Notes under the pieces: generated by a model | What the model was told of the DNA's origin: nothing | The model's database searches: none | Seen by the model: only the letters and a program-made list of their open reading frames with translations | In this document: positions 11,635 through 23,000 of the stretch, piece after piece | How the letters are laid out: each line of letters begins with the position of its first letter | Position numbering within the stretch: position 1 is the stretch's first letter | Origin: Theocolax elegans | Lineage: Eukaryota; Arthropoda; Insecta; Hymenoptera; Cerocephalidae | Assembly: GCA_026168455.1 (NCBI GenBank) | Contig: JANSJX010000010.1 | Location: 655,001 to 719,000 of the forward strand | DNA length: 64,000 bases | Direction of reading: 5' to 3' | Program-made: the position numbers and the translations under genes

Positions 11635-12379
11635 ATATTCTGCCTCTTCTAGATACAGGAAACCTAATTATAATCAAAGATGGCAAGATAACGACAGATT
11701 TTCTAATCAACCTAGACAAATAGGATACGTACAACAGGAAAATAGGGTGGAAAACAGACCGAGGAATTACTCGACGCAAAGAAATGATTATAATAACTTT
11801 GACTCCAGGCAATATTATAAGGAATACAGACCACATAGTGACCAAACTCAATCACAGAATTACCGATACAATTATCAAGCTAACCATCGCCAAAATAATT
11901 ATTCAGAACCAAGAAATAACTATGAGAACGACCCAAGAAACAACTATCGGAGAAATAATTATGAAAATCCACGATATGACAACAGTAATCATAGAAATAA
12001 TTATTATAGAAACAATTATTCTTCTAACGGACAAAATCAAAATTTCGCGAACCGAAACCCGCAATCTTATTATCAAAATCGAAACAATTATTATCAGCAG
12101 GGACCTCGAGAAAATTATCAAACTAGAGCCGAAAACCAAAGAAACTACAGACAAAATGATGAGCCTTTAAACTCCAACGGGGCTCGCCATGCCGAATTGG
12201 CGAGCCAAAGCTCCTCGAACCAATTGAAATCGAACGAAACGAACCAGAGTGTCCAGTCTCAACCGACAAGGAACCAAATAATGCAAATAGTCCCCAATCA
12301 CGAAGTACAGGAGAACGGATTGCATCCTGTAACCGAAATTGTAAACAATATGAAGAAAATGACTATCCTACAGCGATAA
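11606..12379 (+). CDS. Gag C-terminal, Asn/Tyr/Arg-rich nucleocapsid-like region
   Basis: Open from 11606 (first ATG 11627), one frame away from the capsid ORF. The product is extremely rich in Asn, Arg, Tyr and Gln, with repeated NNYRNNY-type motifs. It has no CCHC zinc knuckle; the basic low-complexity tract could bind RNA instead. Upstream of the shift site this is the zero frame for pol expression: codons TTA AAC at 12167-12172 belong to the slippery heptamer. Reading on without shifting ends at the TAA at 12377-12379. Confidence 0.7.
   Translation, partial: PREQDWEMTEYSASSRYRKPNYNQRWQDNDRFSNQPRQIGYVQQENRVENRPRNYSTQRNDYNNFDSRQYYKEYRPHSDQTQSQNYRYNYQANHRQNNYSEPRNNYENDPRNNYRRNNYENPRYDNSNHRNNYYRNNYSSNGQNQNFANRNPQSYYQNRNNYYQQGPRENYQTRAENQRNYRQNDEPLNSNGARHAELASQSSSNQLKSNETNQSVQSQPTRNQIMQIVPNHEVQENGLHPVTEIVNNMKKMTILQR
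12166..12206 (+). promoter_or_regulatory. Programmed -1 ribosomal frameshift signal (gag to pol)
   Basis: The heptamer TTTAAAC at 12166-12172 is in the correct phase (T TTA AAC with TTA and AAC as gag codons). After an 8-base spacer, a perfect 9-bp stem GGCTCGCCA (12181-12189) / TGGCGAGCC (12198-12206) closes an 8-base loop. Slipping back one base enters the pol frame, which is open from about 12160 to 14721. This is the standard layout of retroviral and gypsy -1 sites; function is inferred. Confidence 0.85.
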
Positions 12380-14721
12380 GACTTCGCGTACCAGAAGGAT
12401 CAAAACAATGCTTGACCTTCATGATAGATAGTGGAGCCTCCGCCAACTTAATTAAATTAGATGCACTTAATTCAACGACCTTATATGACCCAAAGAAAAA
12501 AACCGAATTATTTGGCATCACCAATGATTGCGTACCTACTTACGGCGTTACTTGGATTACTATTCAGGGTAATTCTGTTGAATTCCATATAGTACCTGAT
12601 AACTTTCCCATTCTACAGGATGGAATGTTAGGAAGAAGTTATTTAAAACAAGAAGAAGCAGTCATCTCCTATCACTACAATGCCTTGATGATAAGTGGAG
12701 ATGTTATGAACCCGATACCATTTATGCCTGATGATCTTCAGGAAGAGATCTTTAGTAAAAGAAATGTCGTCGAGATGAAAAATATTAATAGTAAAAATAT
12801 AATGGCCGTACAAAATGAAACAGAAGAAAAGGAAATAAACACAAATGAACAAAGAAACAAAGAAATGACAAAAAAGGAAAGTTATATTTTAAAAGGTCGA
12901 TCAAGACAAATTATAAGAATTAATCTAGCACAAACTGAATTAAAAGAAGGATATTTACCAAGCATTGATGTAGGTCATGAAGATATATATATAGGAAAAG
13001 GAATAGTGAAAAATGAAAATGGAAAATGTAATATTATGGCTATAAACACAAAAGAAGAAGATACACAAATAGATATAGAACCGAGAGTGCTCTTGCCCTT
13101 TGAATATTATACGCCTGATTTTTATTTGGAAAATGAAAGTGAACTAGAAGAACCCATGTTTAAAAGTAATTATGAAAGAATAAATAATGTCAAAGATATG
13201 CTAAAAACAAATCATTTGAATGAAGAAGAAAAACAACACGTTGATGATCTTATAAACGATTTTAGTGATGTATTTTTGATCCCAGGAGAAAAGTTGCCAT
13301 GCACAAATAAAGTAGAACATGAAATCCCGTTAGAAAACAATATACCAATAAACACCAAACCACATAGACACCCACCAAAACATTCCGAAGTTATCAATGA
13401 ACAAATAAAAAAGAAATTAACTGATGGAATTATTGAACCATCAACATCACCAATGAATAGTCCAATTCGGATTGTACCTAAGAAACCAGATAGTCAAGGA
13501 AAACCGAGATGGAGAATGGTGATCGACTTCCGAGAACTTAATAAAAAAACTATTGGAGACGCATACCCACTACCGAATATCTACGACATATTTGACCAAT
13601 TAGGAAAGTGTTTTTACTTTAGCCTGTTCGATTTGGCTAGTGGTTTTCAACAAATTCCTCTTAAAGAAAGCGAAAAATGGAAAACAGCATTTTCTACCCC
13701 AAATGGACATTATCAATATCGAAGAATGCCAGAAGGATTGAAGAATGCACCAGCGACTTTCCAACGACTAATGGATCAAGTCCTTCGAGGACTACAAAAC
13801 ACCGAGATGCTTGTATATCTCGATGATATTATAATTTACGCGCAAGATCTGCATGAACATGATCGAAAAGCCCGAAAATTATTAGAACGCTTGCGAGATG
13901 CAAAGCTAGTCCTTCAACCTGACAAAGTTGAATTTTTAAGAAAAGAAGTATCATTTCTAGGCCATATAGTAAGTGAAAAAGGCATAGAACCAGACCCAAA
14001 AAAGGTATCCGCTGTAGAAAAATTTCCAATCCCACGTAATCAAAAAAATGTTAGACAATTTTTAGGTTTAGTCGGTTATTATCGACGATTTATAAAAGAT
14101 TTTTCGAAATTAGCCAAACCCCTCAATGACCTTCTAAAGAAAGAAAATATTTTTGAATGGAAATCTGAACAACAACAAGCTTTTGACATCCTAAAAGGAC
14201 ATTTATTAAAATCCCCAATTTTACAATTTCCCGATTTTAACAAGACATTTACATTAACGACAGATGCTTCTGATTACGCAATCGGAGCAGTATTAAGCCA
14301 AGACATTGATGGGTTTGATCATCCAGTGGCATATCTATCTAGAACCTTAAATAAAGCCGAGCGAAATTATACTACAACCGAAAAAGAGTGTCTAGCAGCA
14401 CTCTACGCGATGCATCAATTCCGACCATATTTGTTATGTAATAAATTTATATTACGAGCCGATCACGAACCTCTAAATTGGATGAATAATCGTACTGATC
14501 CAGGTCAAAGACTAATGAGATGGATGTTCAAATTCACTGACTACCACTATGTTTTTAAATATAAACCAGGAAGATTAAATGATAATGCCGACGCTTTATC
14601 ACGTAATCCTGAGGTCGACGTTACAGAACAAGAGATAAATGAAAAATTACCCACTTTGAAAGTCCTCGTACTTAAAAGCAGGAAGAAAGTGCCAAGAACG
14701 CGGAGGAATATGGAAAATTGA
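12172..14721 (+). CDS. pol: Pol: aspartic protease, reverse transcriptase, RNase H
   Basis: Entered by -1 shift at 12172; no ATG is needed. Near the start is the protease active site FMIDSGASANLI (Asp-Ser-Gly). RT follows: WRMVIDFRELN, FDLASGFQQIPL, FSTPNGHYQYRRMPEGLKNAP and the catalytic VYLDDIIIYA (LDD in place of the usual YVDD/YLDD). RNase H follows with LTTDASDYAIGAVLSQ, TTTEKECLAALYAMHQFR and the closing DNADALSR motif. The ORF then runs out at 14721 with no integrase. It copies element RNA into DNA inside Gag particles. All visible catalytic motifs are intact over about 850 codons, so decay is slight. Confidence 0.93.
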   Translation, partial: LQRGSPCRIGEPKLLEPIEIERNEPECPVSTDKEPNNANSPQSRSTGERIASCNRNCKQYEENDYPTAIRLRVPEGSKQCLTFMIDSGASANLIKLDALNSTTLYDPKKKTELFGITNDCVPTYGVTWITIQGNSVEFHIVPDNFPILQDGMLGRSYLKQEEAVISYHYNALMISGDVMNPIPFMPDDLQEEIFSKRNVVEMKNINSKNIMAVQNETEEKEINTNEQRNKEMTKKESYILKGRSRQIIRINLAQTELKEGYLPSIDVGHEDIYIGKGIVKNENGKCNIMAINTKEEDTQIDIEPRVLLPFEYYTPDFYLENESELEEPMFKSNYERINNVKDMLKTNHLNEEEKQHVDDLINDFSDVFLIPGEKLPCTNKVEHEIPLENNIPINTKPHRHPPKHSEVINEQIKKKLTDGIIEPSTSPMNSPIRIVPKKPDSQGKPRWRMVIDFRELNKKTIGDAYPLPNIYDIFDQLGKCFYFSLFDLASGFQQIPLKESEKWKTAFSTPNGHYQYRRMPEGLKNAPATFQRLMDQVLRGLQNTEMLVYLDDIIIYAQDLHEHDRKARKLLERLRDAKLVLQPDKVEFLRKEVSFLGHIVSEKGIEPDPKKVSAVEKFPIPRNQKNVRQFLGLVGYYRRFIKDFSKLAKPLNDLLKKENIFEWKSEQQQAFDILKGHLLKSPILQFPDFNKTFTLTTDASDYAIGAVLSQDIDGFDHPVAYLSRTLNKAERNYTTTEKECLAALYAMHQFRPYLLCNKFILRADHEPLNWMNNRTDPGQRLMRWMFKFTDYHYVFKYKPGRLNDNADALSRNPEVDVTEQEINEKLPTLKVLVLKSRKKVPRTRRNMEN

Positions 14722-15302
14722 AACCAGCGACCACAACTGAGACCAAAAAAAATGACCAAGAATATGAAACTCAATCGACCGATGAGTCGCTGATATCGGT
14801 CGGACGAGAGTTCAAAGAACCAGAAAACAAGGTGCGCCAAGTGGTGGACGAATCAGGAAGGCGCATTCACATCCTAGTACCAGACCATTTACCCGATCAA
14901 GACATCTACGACACCTTCTCCAATCACGGGGACATAGAATATGTCCATTTAATTGAACAAACAAATAACGGAAGAATGGCATTCATTTGTTTTTTTCACA
15001 CTGAGGCAGCAAACCAAGCGGTCCAAAGGGAAAGACGGTTTAAAGCAAAGCATGTTGGACCTCAGGCGTTAACCAGATACAACGGACCATTGAAAAGGAT
15101 TCACTATCAATGCGGTAGACAGGTCAATGGAAAAAACTTCCTAGACCACGTACGATTCTGCAAACAAGTTAGGCGAGGCACTACAGACCAAAATAGAACC
15201 AGACCAAACGAACATTTAAATAAGCGGGAATTGAACCCCGAATATTGTAGCAACATCCGTATGAAGATACAGCGAAAGGACCGAAACTTTAAACAAGACT
15301 AG
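14718..15302 (+). CDS. RRM-like ORF in the integrase position of the gypsy element
   Basis: 194 residues from a TTG at 14718; the frame is open from about 14676 and overlaps the pol end, so it may be a pol extension reached by a shift rather than a separate start. Residues about 49-121 have the order and spacing of an RNA-recognition motif: RNP2-like IHILVP (50-55), helix, DIEYVHLI, RNP1-like GRMAFICFF (85-93), second helix, then RFKAKHVGPQ. This resembles RRMs of the RBM45 type (from memory, not searched). A C-x11-H-x3-C group (132, 144, 148) could bind zinc. There is no HHCC or DDE. The function is unknown; RNA binding is inferred. Confidence 0.6.
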   Translation: MKPATTTETKKNDQEYETQSTDESLISVGREFKEPENKVRQVVDESGRRIHILVPDHLPDQDIYDTFSNHGDIEYVHLIEQTNNGRMAFICFFHTEAANQAVQRERRFKAKHVGPQALTRYNGPLKRIHYQCGRQVNGKNFLDHVRFCKQVRRGTTDQNRTRPNEHLNKRELNPEYCSNIRMKIQRKDRNFKQD

Positions 15303-15655
15303 TTATAAACTAAACCGATCAATAATAATCAAATTTTTAATTTTTTTTTAACTATTATTAGTTTCCTTCTTTTGATCGAGTTTTTATATAAAAATTTTTT
15401 ATTGTGAAAGGAAGAAAGAGGAAAAACGTAATCAAATCAAATGAAAACACTTACGACGAAAATAAAGAAAAGAAAAAAGAAAAAAAAAGAAATAATGACC
15501 AAAGACCAAATTGACCAAAAGTTAAATCGACCAAAGGATATTCTTTTTTTTGCTTTTCCTTTTTTTTTATATATGTTAATACTTTTACATTTAGCCCTCT
15601 TTCTCACCTTACGAAATAAAATGTACCACCTTTTGCCGAGGACGGCAAACGCCTT
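15303..15655 (+). other. 3' untranslated part of the LTR element
   Basis: AT-rich with an A/G-rich patch at 15405-15500. An 84-codon ORF (15441-15695) has a lysine-rich start and one hydrophobic stretch, but it runs through the polypurine tract into the LTR. I see no support for it as a gene or an env remnant. Confidence 0.5.
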
Positions 15656-15669
15656 TAAGGGGGGGAGGA
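15656..15669 (+). promoter_or_regulatory. Polypurine tract
   Basis: A purine run with seven or more G immediately before the TGTTAC that begins the 3' LTR; the normal primer site for plus-strand DNA synthesis. Confidence 0.8.
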
Positions 15670-16281
15670 TGTTACATGCCAGAAAATATATGTAAGAAAA
15701 TATATGTAAGAACGACTCGGGGCTAACAAAGTCGCACGGATTCCTTATCGCTGATCAAGGAATGCACAACATTGCAACTTTGACGAGCGAAGGCCAACTG
15801 CGTGACGTCGATGGGGGGAAGTAATTAGGAGTAGGGAAGTTCCTCTCCTAGTTCCTTCCTGACATTGCACCTGCCCCGGGCCCAGTTCTCTCTCAGCCGT
15901 GAAAAAGTAATCTCCTACGAGTTGTACGACAAATTGGTTCTTTTCTTCGTTCGACAATATTTAATTTTATATAACTTTTTTTATGTTCGACAATATTCGC
16001 CCGGTTTCTAAATTTATAATCTTATATTTTTCCGTTTTGTGATTTCTTTTCAATAAAGTTAAAAGTCTAAAAGAAAGGAGTAGAAATATCTTATTATTTA
16101 TTCATCGAACCCTAGAACCAACCAATATATATAAATATATATTTATCGCCTGGCTGTCCGAGTCTCCAAAAAGTAAGATATCATTAATTACTATTCCGCC
16201 TTATTCATTTGTATAATTATTTATACCTATATTGAACAGATTGTCAATGTTTCGACAGATCGTCCCAATAAATTTATAACA
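15670..16281 (+). repeat. 3' LTR of the gypsy element
   Basis: 612 bases beginning TGTTAC and ending TAACA, a short inverted terminal match, with AATAAA signals at about 16051 and 16267. The base after the LTR is already satellite B, which fixes the right end. No second copy is in the window, so the LTR identity rests on the polypurine tract, the terminal TG/CA and the satellite junction. Confidence 0.75.
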
Positions 16282-19200
16282 ACAACCTTCTCCAATGAAT
16301 TCTCCTTAACTTCTGATTAATCATTACGAATTTTAAAAAAAATCCACATATTGCATAGATATTTTCTTAATTTGATACTTTACAAAGAATTTTGATGAAA
16401 ACCTCCCAATTTTCAGATCAGTAAATTATGTAAGAAAAACAACCTTCTCCAATGAATTCTCCTTCATTTCTGATTAATCCTTAGGCAATTTAAAGAAAAC
16501 CCACATAATGCATCGAATTTTTCTAATTTTGATACTTTACAAAGAATGTTGATGAAAACCTCCCAATTTTCGGATCAGTAAATTAAGTAAGAAAAACAAC
16601 CTCTCCAATGAATTCTCCTACATTTCTGATTCATCCTTAAGCAATTTAAAGAAAACCCACATATTTCATCGAATTTTTCTAAATTTGATACTTTACATAG
16701 AATGTTGATGAAAACCTTCCAATTTCCGGATCATTAAATTATGTAAGAAAAACAACCTTCTCCAATGAATTCTCCTTCATTCCTGATTAATCCTTAGGAA
16801 TTTTAATGAAAACCTACATAATGCATCGATTATTTCCATATTTGATACTTTACAAAGAATGTTGATCAAAATCTCCCAATTTTCGGATCAGTAAATTATG
16901 TATGAAAAACAACCTTCTCCAATGAATTCTCCTTAACTTCTGATTAATCATTACGAATTTTAAAAAAAATCCACATATTGCATAGAATTTTTCTGAAGTT
17001 GATACTTTACAAAGAATTTTGATGAAAACCTCCCAATTTTCGGATCAGTAAATTATGTAAGAAAAACAACCTGTTTCAATGAATTCTCCTTCATATCTGA
17101 CTAATCATTAAGTATTTTAAAGCAAACACACATAATGTATCGAATTTTTCTAAATATGATACTTTACAAAGAATGTTGATGAAAACCTCCCAATTTTCGG
17201 ATCAGTAAATTATGTAAGAAAAACAAACTGTTTCAATGAATTCTCCTTTATTTCTGATTAATCCTTAGGCATTTTAAAGAAAACCCACATAATGCATCGA
17301 TTTTTTCTAAATACGATACTTTACAAAGAATGTTGATGAAAACCTCCCAATTTTCGGATCAGTAAATTATGTAAGAAAAACAACCTGTTTCAATGAATTC
17401 TCCTTAATTTCTGATTAATCATTAAGAATTTAAAGCAAACCCACATAATGTATCGAATATTTTTGAATTTATACTTTAGAAAGAATTTTGATGAAAACCT
17501 CATAATTTTCGGATCAGTAAATTATGTAAGAAAAACAACCTGTTTCGATGAATTCTCCTTCATATCTGATTAATCATTAAGTATTTTAAAGCAAACCCAC
17601 ATAATGTATCGAATTTTTCTAAATTTTATACTTTACAAAGAATGTTGATGTAAACCTCCCAATTTTCGGATCTGTAAATTATGTAGGAAAAACAACCTGT
17701 TTCAATGAATTCTCCTTCATATCTGACTAATCATTAAGTATTATAAAGCAAACCCACATAATGTATCGAATTTTTCTAAATTTTATACTTTACAAAGAAT
17801 GTTGATGAAAACCTCCCAATTTTCGGATCAGTAAATTATGTAAGAAAAACAATCTTTTTCAATGAATTCTCCTTCATTTCTGATTAATCATTACGAATTT
17901 TAAAAAAAATCCACATATTGCATAGAATTTTTCTGAAGTTGATACTTTACTAAGAATTTTGATGAAAACCTCCCAATTTTCGGATCAGTAAATAGTAAGA
18001 AAAACAACCTGTTTCAATGAATTGTCCTTCATATCTGATTAATCATTAAGCATTTTAAAGCAAACCCACATGTTGCATAGATATTTTCTTAATTTGATAC
18101 TTTACAAAGAAAGTTGATGAAAACCTCCCAATTTTCGGATCAGTAAATTAAGTAAGAAAAACAACCTCTCCAATGAATTCTCCTACATTTCTGATTCATC
18201 CTTAAGCAATTTAAAGAAAACCCACATATTTCATCGAATTTTTCTAAATTTGATACTTTACATAGAATGTTGATGAAAACCTTCCAATTTCCGGATCATT
18301 AAATTATGTAAGAAAAACAACCTTCTACAATGAATTCTCCTTCATTCCTGATTAATCCTTAGGAATTTTAATGAAAACCTACATAATGCATCGATTATTT
18401 CCATATTTGATACTTTACAAAGAATTTTGATGAAAACCTCCCAATTTTCGGATCAGTAAATTAAGTAAGAAAAACAACCTGTTTCAATGAATTGTCCTTC
18501 ATATCTGATTAATCATTAAGCATTTTAAAGCAAACCCACATATTGCATAGATATTTTCTGAATTTGATACTTTACAAAGAATGTTGATGAAAACCTCCCA
18601 ATTTTCGGATCAGTAAATTATGTAAGAAAAACAACCTGTTTCAATGAATTCTCCTTCATAACTGATTAATCATTAAGTATTTTAAAGCAAACCCACATAA
18701 TGTATCGAATTTTTCTAAATTTGATACTTTACAAAGAATTTTGATGAAAACCTCCCATTTTCCGGAACATTAAATTATGAATGAAAAACAACCTTCTCCA
18801 ATGAATTCTCCTTCATTTCTGATTAATCCTTAGGAATTTTAAAGAAAACCTACATAATGCATCGATTTTTTCCAAATTTGATACTTTACAAAGAATGTTG
18901 ATGAAAACCTCCCAATTTTCGGATCAGCAAATTATGTAAGAAAAACAACCTGTTCAATGAATTCTCCTGCATATCTGACTACTCATTAAGCATTTTAAAG
19001 TAAACCCACATATTGCCTAGATATTTTCTGAATTTGATACTTTACAAAGAATGTCGATGAAAACCTCCCAATTTCCGGATCATTAAATTATGTAGGAAAA
19101 AGAACCTGTTTCAATGAATTCTCCTTCATATCTGATTAATCATTAAGCATTTTAAAGCAAACCCACATAATGTATCGAATTTTTCTAAATTTTATACTTT

Positions 19201-19925
19201 ACAAAGAATGTTGATGAAAACCTCCCAATTTTCGGATCAGTAAATTATGTAAGAAAAACAACCTTCTCCAATGAATTCTGCTTAACTTCTGATAAATCAT
19301 TCCGAATTTTAAAAAAAATCCACATATTGCATGGAATTTTTCTGAAGTTGATACTTTACAAAGAATTTTGATGAAAACCTCCCAATTTTCGGATCAGTAA
19401 ATTATGTAAGAAAAACAACCTGTTTCAATGAATTCTCCTTCATATCTGATTAATCATTAAGCATTTTAAAGCAAACCTACATAATGTATCAAATTTTTCT
19501 AAATTTTATACTTTACAAAGAATGTTGATGAAAGCCTCCCAATTTTCGGATCAGTAAATTATGTAAGAAAAACAACCTTCTCCAATGAATTCTCCTTAAC
19601 TTCTGATTAATCATTACGAATTTTAAAAAAAAATCCACATATTGCATGGAATTTTTCTGAAGTTGATACTTTATAAAGAATGTTGATGAAAACCTCCCAA
19701 TTTTCGGATCAGTAAATTATGTAAGAAAAACAACCTGTTTCAATGAATACTCCTTCATATCTGATTAATCATTAAGCATTTCAAAGCAAACCCACATATT
19801 GCATAGATATTTTCTGAATTTGATACTTTACAAAGAATGTTGATGAAAACCTCCCAATTTCCGGAACATTAAATTATGTATGAAAAACAACCTTCTCCAA
19901 TGAATTCTCCTTCATTTCTGATTAA
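16282..19925. repeat. Satellite B, left part (~157-bp unit)
   Basis: About 23 head-to-tail copies. Each unit carries CCTCCCAATTTTCGGATCAG, TAAATTATGTAAGAAAAACA, TCCAATGAATTCTCCTTC and TTTGATACTTTACAAAGAAT. The array stops at TTAA (19922-19925) where the 38-kb element starts, and resumes in phase at 58039. Confidence 0.95.
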
Positions 19926-19942
19926 GGGGGTGCCATACTCAA
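19922..19942 (+). repeat. Left TTAA and 17-bp terminal inverted repeat
   Basis: TTAA 19922-19925, TIR 19926-19942. Inside it, after a gap, TTACCGAC (19946-19953) also has a counterpart near the right end. A further small dyad, TAGCGCCATC / GATGGCGCTA, lies at about 19989-20047. Confidence 0.9.
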
Positions 19943-20094
19943 AAATTACCGACAAAGCGGAGATAATTCAGTAAACTGCAGTGTACTAGTAGCGCCATCA
20001 TACGTATATAATTTTACTATTTCATATAGAAAGCGTAGATGGCGCTATTAGTATCCTAATAGGTTATAACTTATTTGGCTAAGAATAATAACAA

Positions 20095-23000
20095 TTTGAT
20101 TACACCTTTTTATATGTAACTTATACAACACAATAATAAGTAGTTTTCTGCATTTAAAAGTACTAAAATTAAAAACACCTTCCAAGAAGGTGTGAAAATC
20201 CGCAAGTATAGTGTTTTTCTAAACACACTTATCAAAATTCTTGTCTGATAAATACATATCTTTAATTCAACCTCCCATATTTTTCTATTTCTTTAAATAC
20301 TATTTACACATTTTTTATATATACTAACTTATACTCCGTAATTGTTTTCTGCTGTTGAAAGAACTTAAATCAAACTGGAATCGACAAGTATTTTGAAATA
20401 AATAAATATCTTTGATCCTAAACTCCCATACTTTTTATACTTATTTATATTTTGATTACACTTTTTTATAAGTAATTTATACTCCATAATAGTTTTCTAC
20501 AATTGAAAGTACTCAAATCAAAAACACCTTTCAAAAAAGTGTCAAAACCCGTAAGTATATGTGTTATTCTAATCCAACTTTGAAAATTGTTATCTGATAA
20601 ATAAAATTGTTATCTGTCTGATAAATTTTAAAGTATAAGATAACCTTCTTTTTTTTACTTACACAATAGCTTAATTTTTTTTTTATTACGAATTAACTAA
20701 GTAAATATCTGATAAAAGAAATTTCTGCAATAGAAAGTATTGAAATCAAAACACCTTCCAAGAAGGTGTCAATATTCGCAAGTATTTTATTCCCATCACA
20801 CTTTTTAAATTGCAATCTATTAAATAAATATCTTTAATTCTTATTCCCATATCTTTTCTACTTATACAATAGCTTAAAATTTTTTATATAAAAGTAACTT
20901 ATAACTTATATGCACTTATAAAGTTTCTTAAGTGTGTTCCTTGACGAATAAAAAATTTGGAACAAAAGGGTCAGTAATAAAAAACAACTAGAAATTAAAG
21001 ACTCATCATTTTCTACCTATTGTTATTTTAATTGGACATTTTATATATTTTTCCATATATATTTTTCCATAAGTAGTTTTTGCAATAGAAAGTATTGAAA
21101 TCAAAGCGGTATAATCGACAAGTATTTTTTACCATACCATACATTTGTATTTCAATTAAACATTTTTATTTTTATGTGTTACATAAACTCCGCAAAAAGT
21201 TTCTACAATTGAAAGTACTGAAATCAAAATGGAATCGCCAAGTATTGTATCTACGCATCAATGTCTGGGAAGAGATTTAAAAATTTTTCATCGTTTAAAT
21301 TTGTTGAAACTTCTCTAACTTGTTTCAAGGAGTTCACATTTGAACCGTGATGATTATTTGTCAAATCCTCATTATTGCCAAGAAATATATTTATTATGTC
21401 AAAATCTTCATCCATTTTCATAGTTGGAGAAATAAGTAAACAATTTTATAATATATTTATTTACATAAAATTAACTTCTTCAAAACTAATAAAACAGACA
21501 TTTATTTATCTCATTTTATTGCTTTTAAATAAAATAATACTTGCACCACCGTTGGTTAAGTCTACTGATATATCTAGTGCTTTAAAACAATATGTATTTA
21601 TGAACGCAAAATTTGATGTACAGTCAAAATAAAAAATAATTAGGGAATGCGAAATTTGATCGAGAATATATTTAAAATGCAATAATATAAAAATAATGAA
21701 AAAATAATATTTGAGAGGTTAAATTAGCTGTCTTATAATTTCAATTTGAAAATATGTATTCATTTTTTGATGTGTTAATTAATTTATTAATGCCTGTAGC
21801 TATGTACAGACCTCATGAGAATCATTACAAGTCATTTATACAAATTTTACCTCTTATCTTATACCTTGACCTTTAGAGGGCCGGTGTTCTGAAAATTTGG
21901 CAATCGTATTATTCTATAAATGTGTATCTATTTATTGATTTATATAAAAAAATTGATTTTTTTTCGCCTTTAAGCTATTACAGGTCCTCTAAAGATTAAA
22001 GTATTTATAAAAGCCCTTGATACATATGATAAATATATGCAATATGCATTGTGACATTCTTAAATAAGAACCCAAATCAACGTGTGGTGCAAGTATTATT
22101 TTATTTAAAAGCAATAAAATGAGATAAATAAATGTCTGTTTTATTAGTTTTGAAGAAGTTAATTTTATGTAAATAAATATATTATAAAATTGTTTACTTA
22201 TTTCTCCAACTATGAAAATGGATGAAGATTTTGACATAATAAATATATTTCTTGGCAATAATGAGGATTTGACAAATAATCATCACGGTTCAAATGTGAA
22301 CTCCTTGAAACAAGTTAGAGAAGTTTCAACAAATTTAAACGATGAAAAATTTTTAAATCTCTTCCCAGACATTGATGCGTAGATACAATACTTGGCGATT
22401 CCATTTTGATTTCAGTACTTTCAATTGTAGAAACTTTTTGCGGAGTTTATGTAACACATAAAAATAAAAATGTTTAATTGAAATACAAATGTATGGTATG
22501 GTAAAAAATACTTGTCGATTATACCGCTTTGATTTCAATACTTTCTATTGCAAAAACTACTTATGGAAAAATATATATGGAAAAATATATAAAATGTCCA
22601 ATTAAAATAACAATAGGTAGAAAATGATGAGTCTTTAATTTCTAGTTGTTTTTTATTACTGACCCTTTTGTTCCAAATTTTTTATTCGTCAAGGAACACA
22701 CTTAAGAAACTTTATAAGTGCATATAAGTTATAAGTTACGTAATTACTTTTAAATAAAAAATTTTAAGCTATTGTATAAGTAGAAAAGATATGGGAATAA
22801 GAATTAAAGATATTTATTTAATAGATTGCAATTTAAAAAGTGTGATTGGAATAAAATACTTGCGAATATTGACACCTTCTGGGAAGGTGTTTTGATTTCA
22901 ATACTTTCTATTGCAGAAATTTCTTTTATCGGATATTTACTTAGTTAATTCTTAATAAAAAAAATAAAGCTATTGTGTAAGTAGAAAAAAGAAGGGAATA

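Larger units (their letters stand above)
10948..16281 (+). mobile_element. Ty3/gypsy-type LTR retrotransposon, 5'-truncated, integrase-less
   Basis: Order: gag capsid part (10948-11634), Asn/Arg-rich gag continuation (to 12379), -1 frameshift signal (12166-12206), protease-RT-RNase H pol (to 14721), an RRM-like ORF (to 15302), polypurine tract (15656-15669) and 3' LTR (15670-16281). RT and RNase H are of the Ty3/gypsy family. No integrase (no HHCC finger, no DDE core) follows RNase H. The 3' LTR abuts satellite B exactly, so the element inserted into or next to that satellite. The left side is satellite A plus spacer, so the 5' junction has been rearranged. Confidence 0.85.

Noticed and set aside
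15441..15695. Env-like ORF with a hydrophobic stretch in the gypsy element
   Set aside because: It crosses the polypurine tract into the LTR and has no signal peptide or cleavage-site features.
21095..22538. Two identical 61-codon and two near-identical 85-89-codon ORFs on opposite strands
   Set aside because: They are mirror copies produced by the foldback arms; no codon bias or domain.
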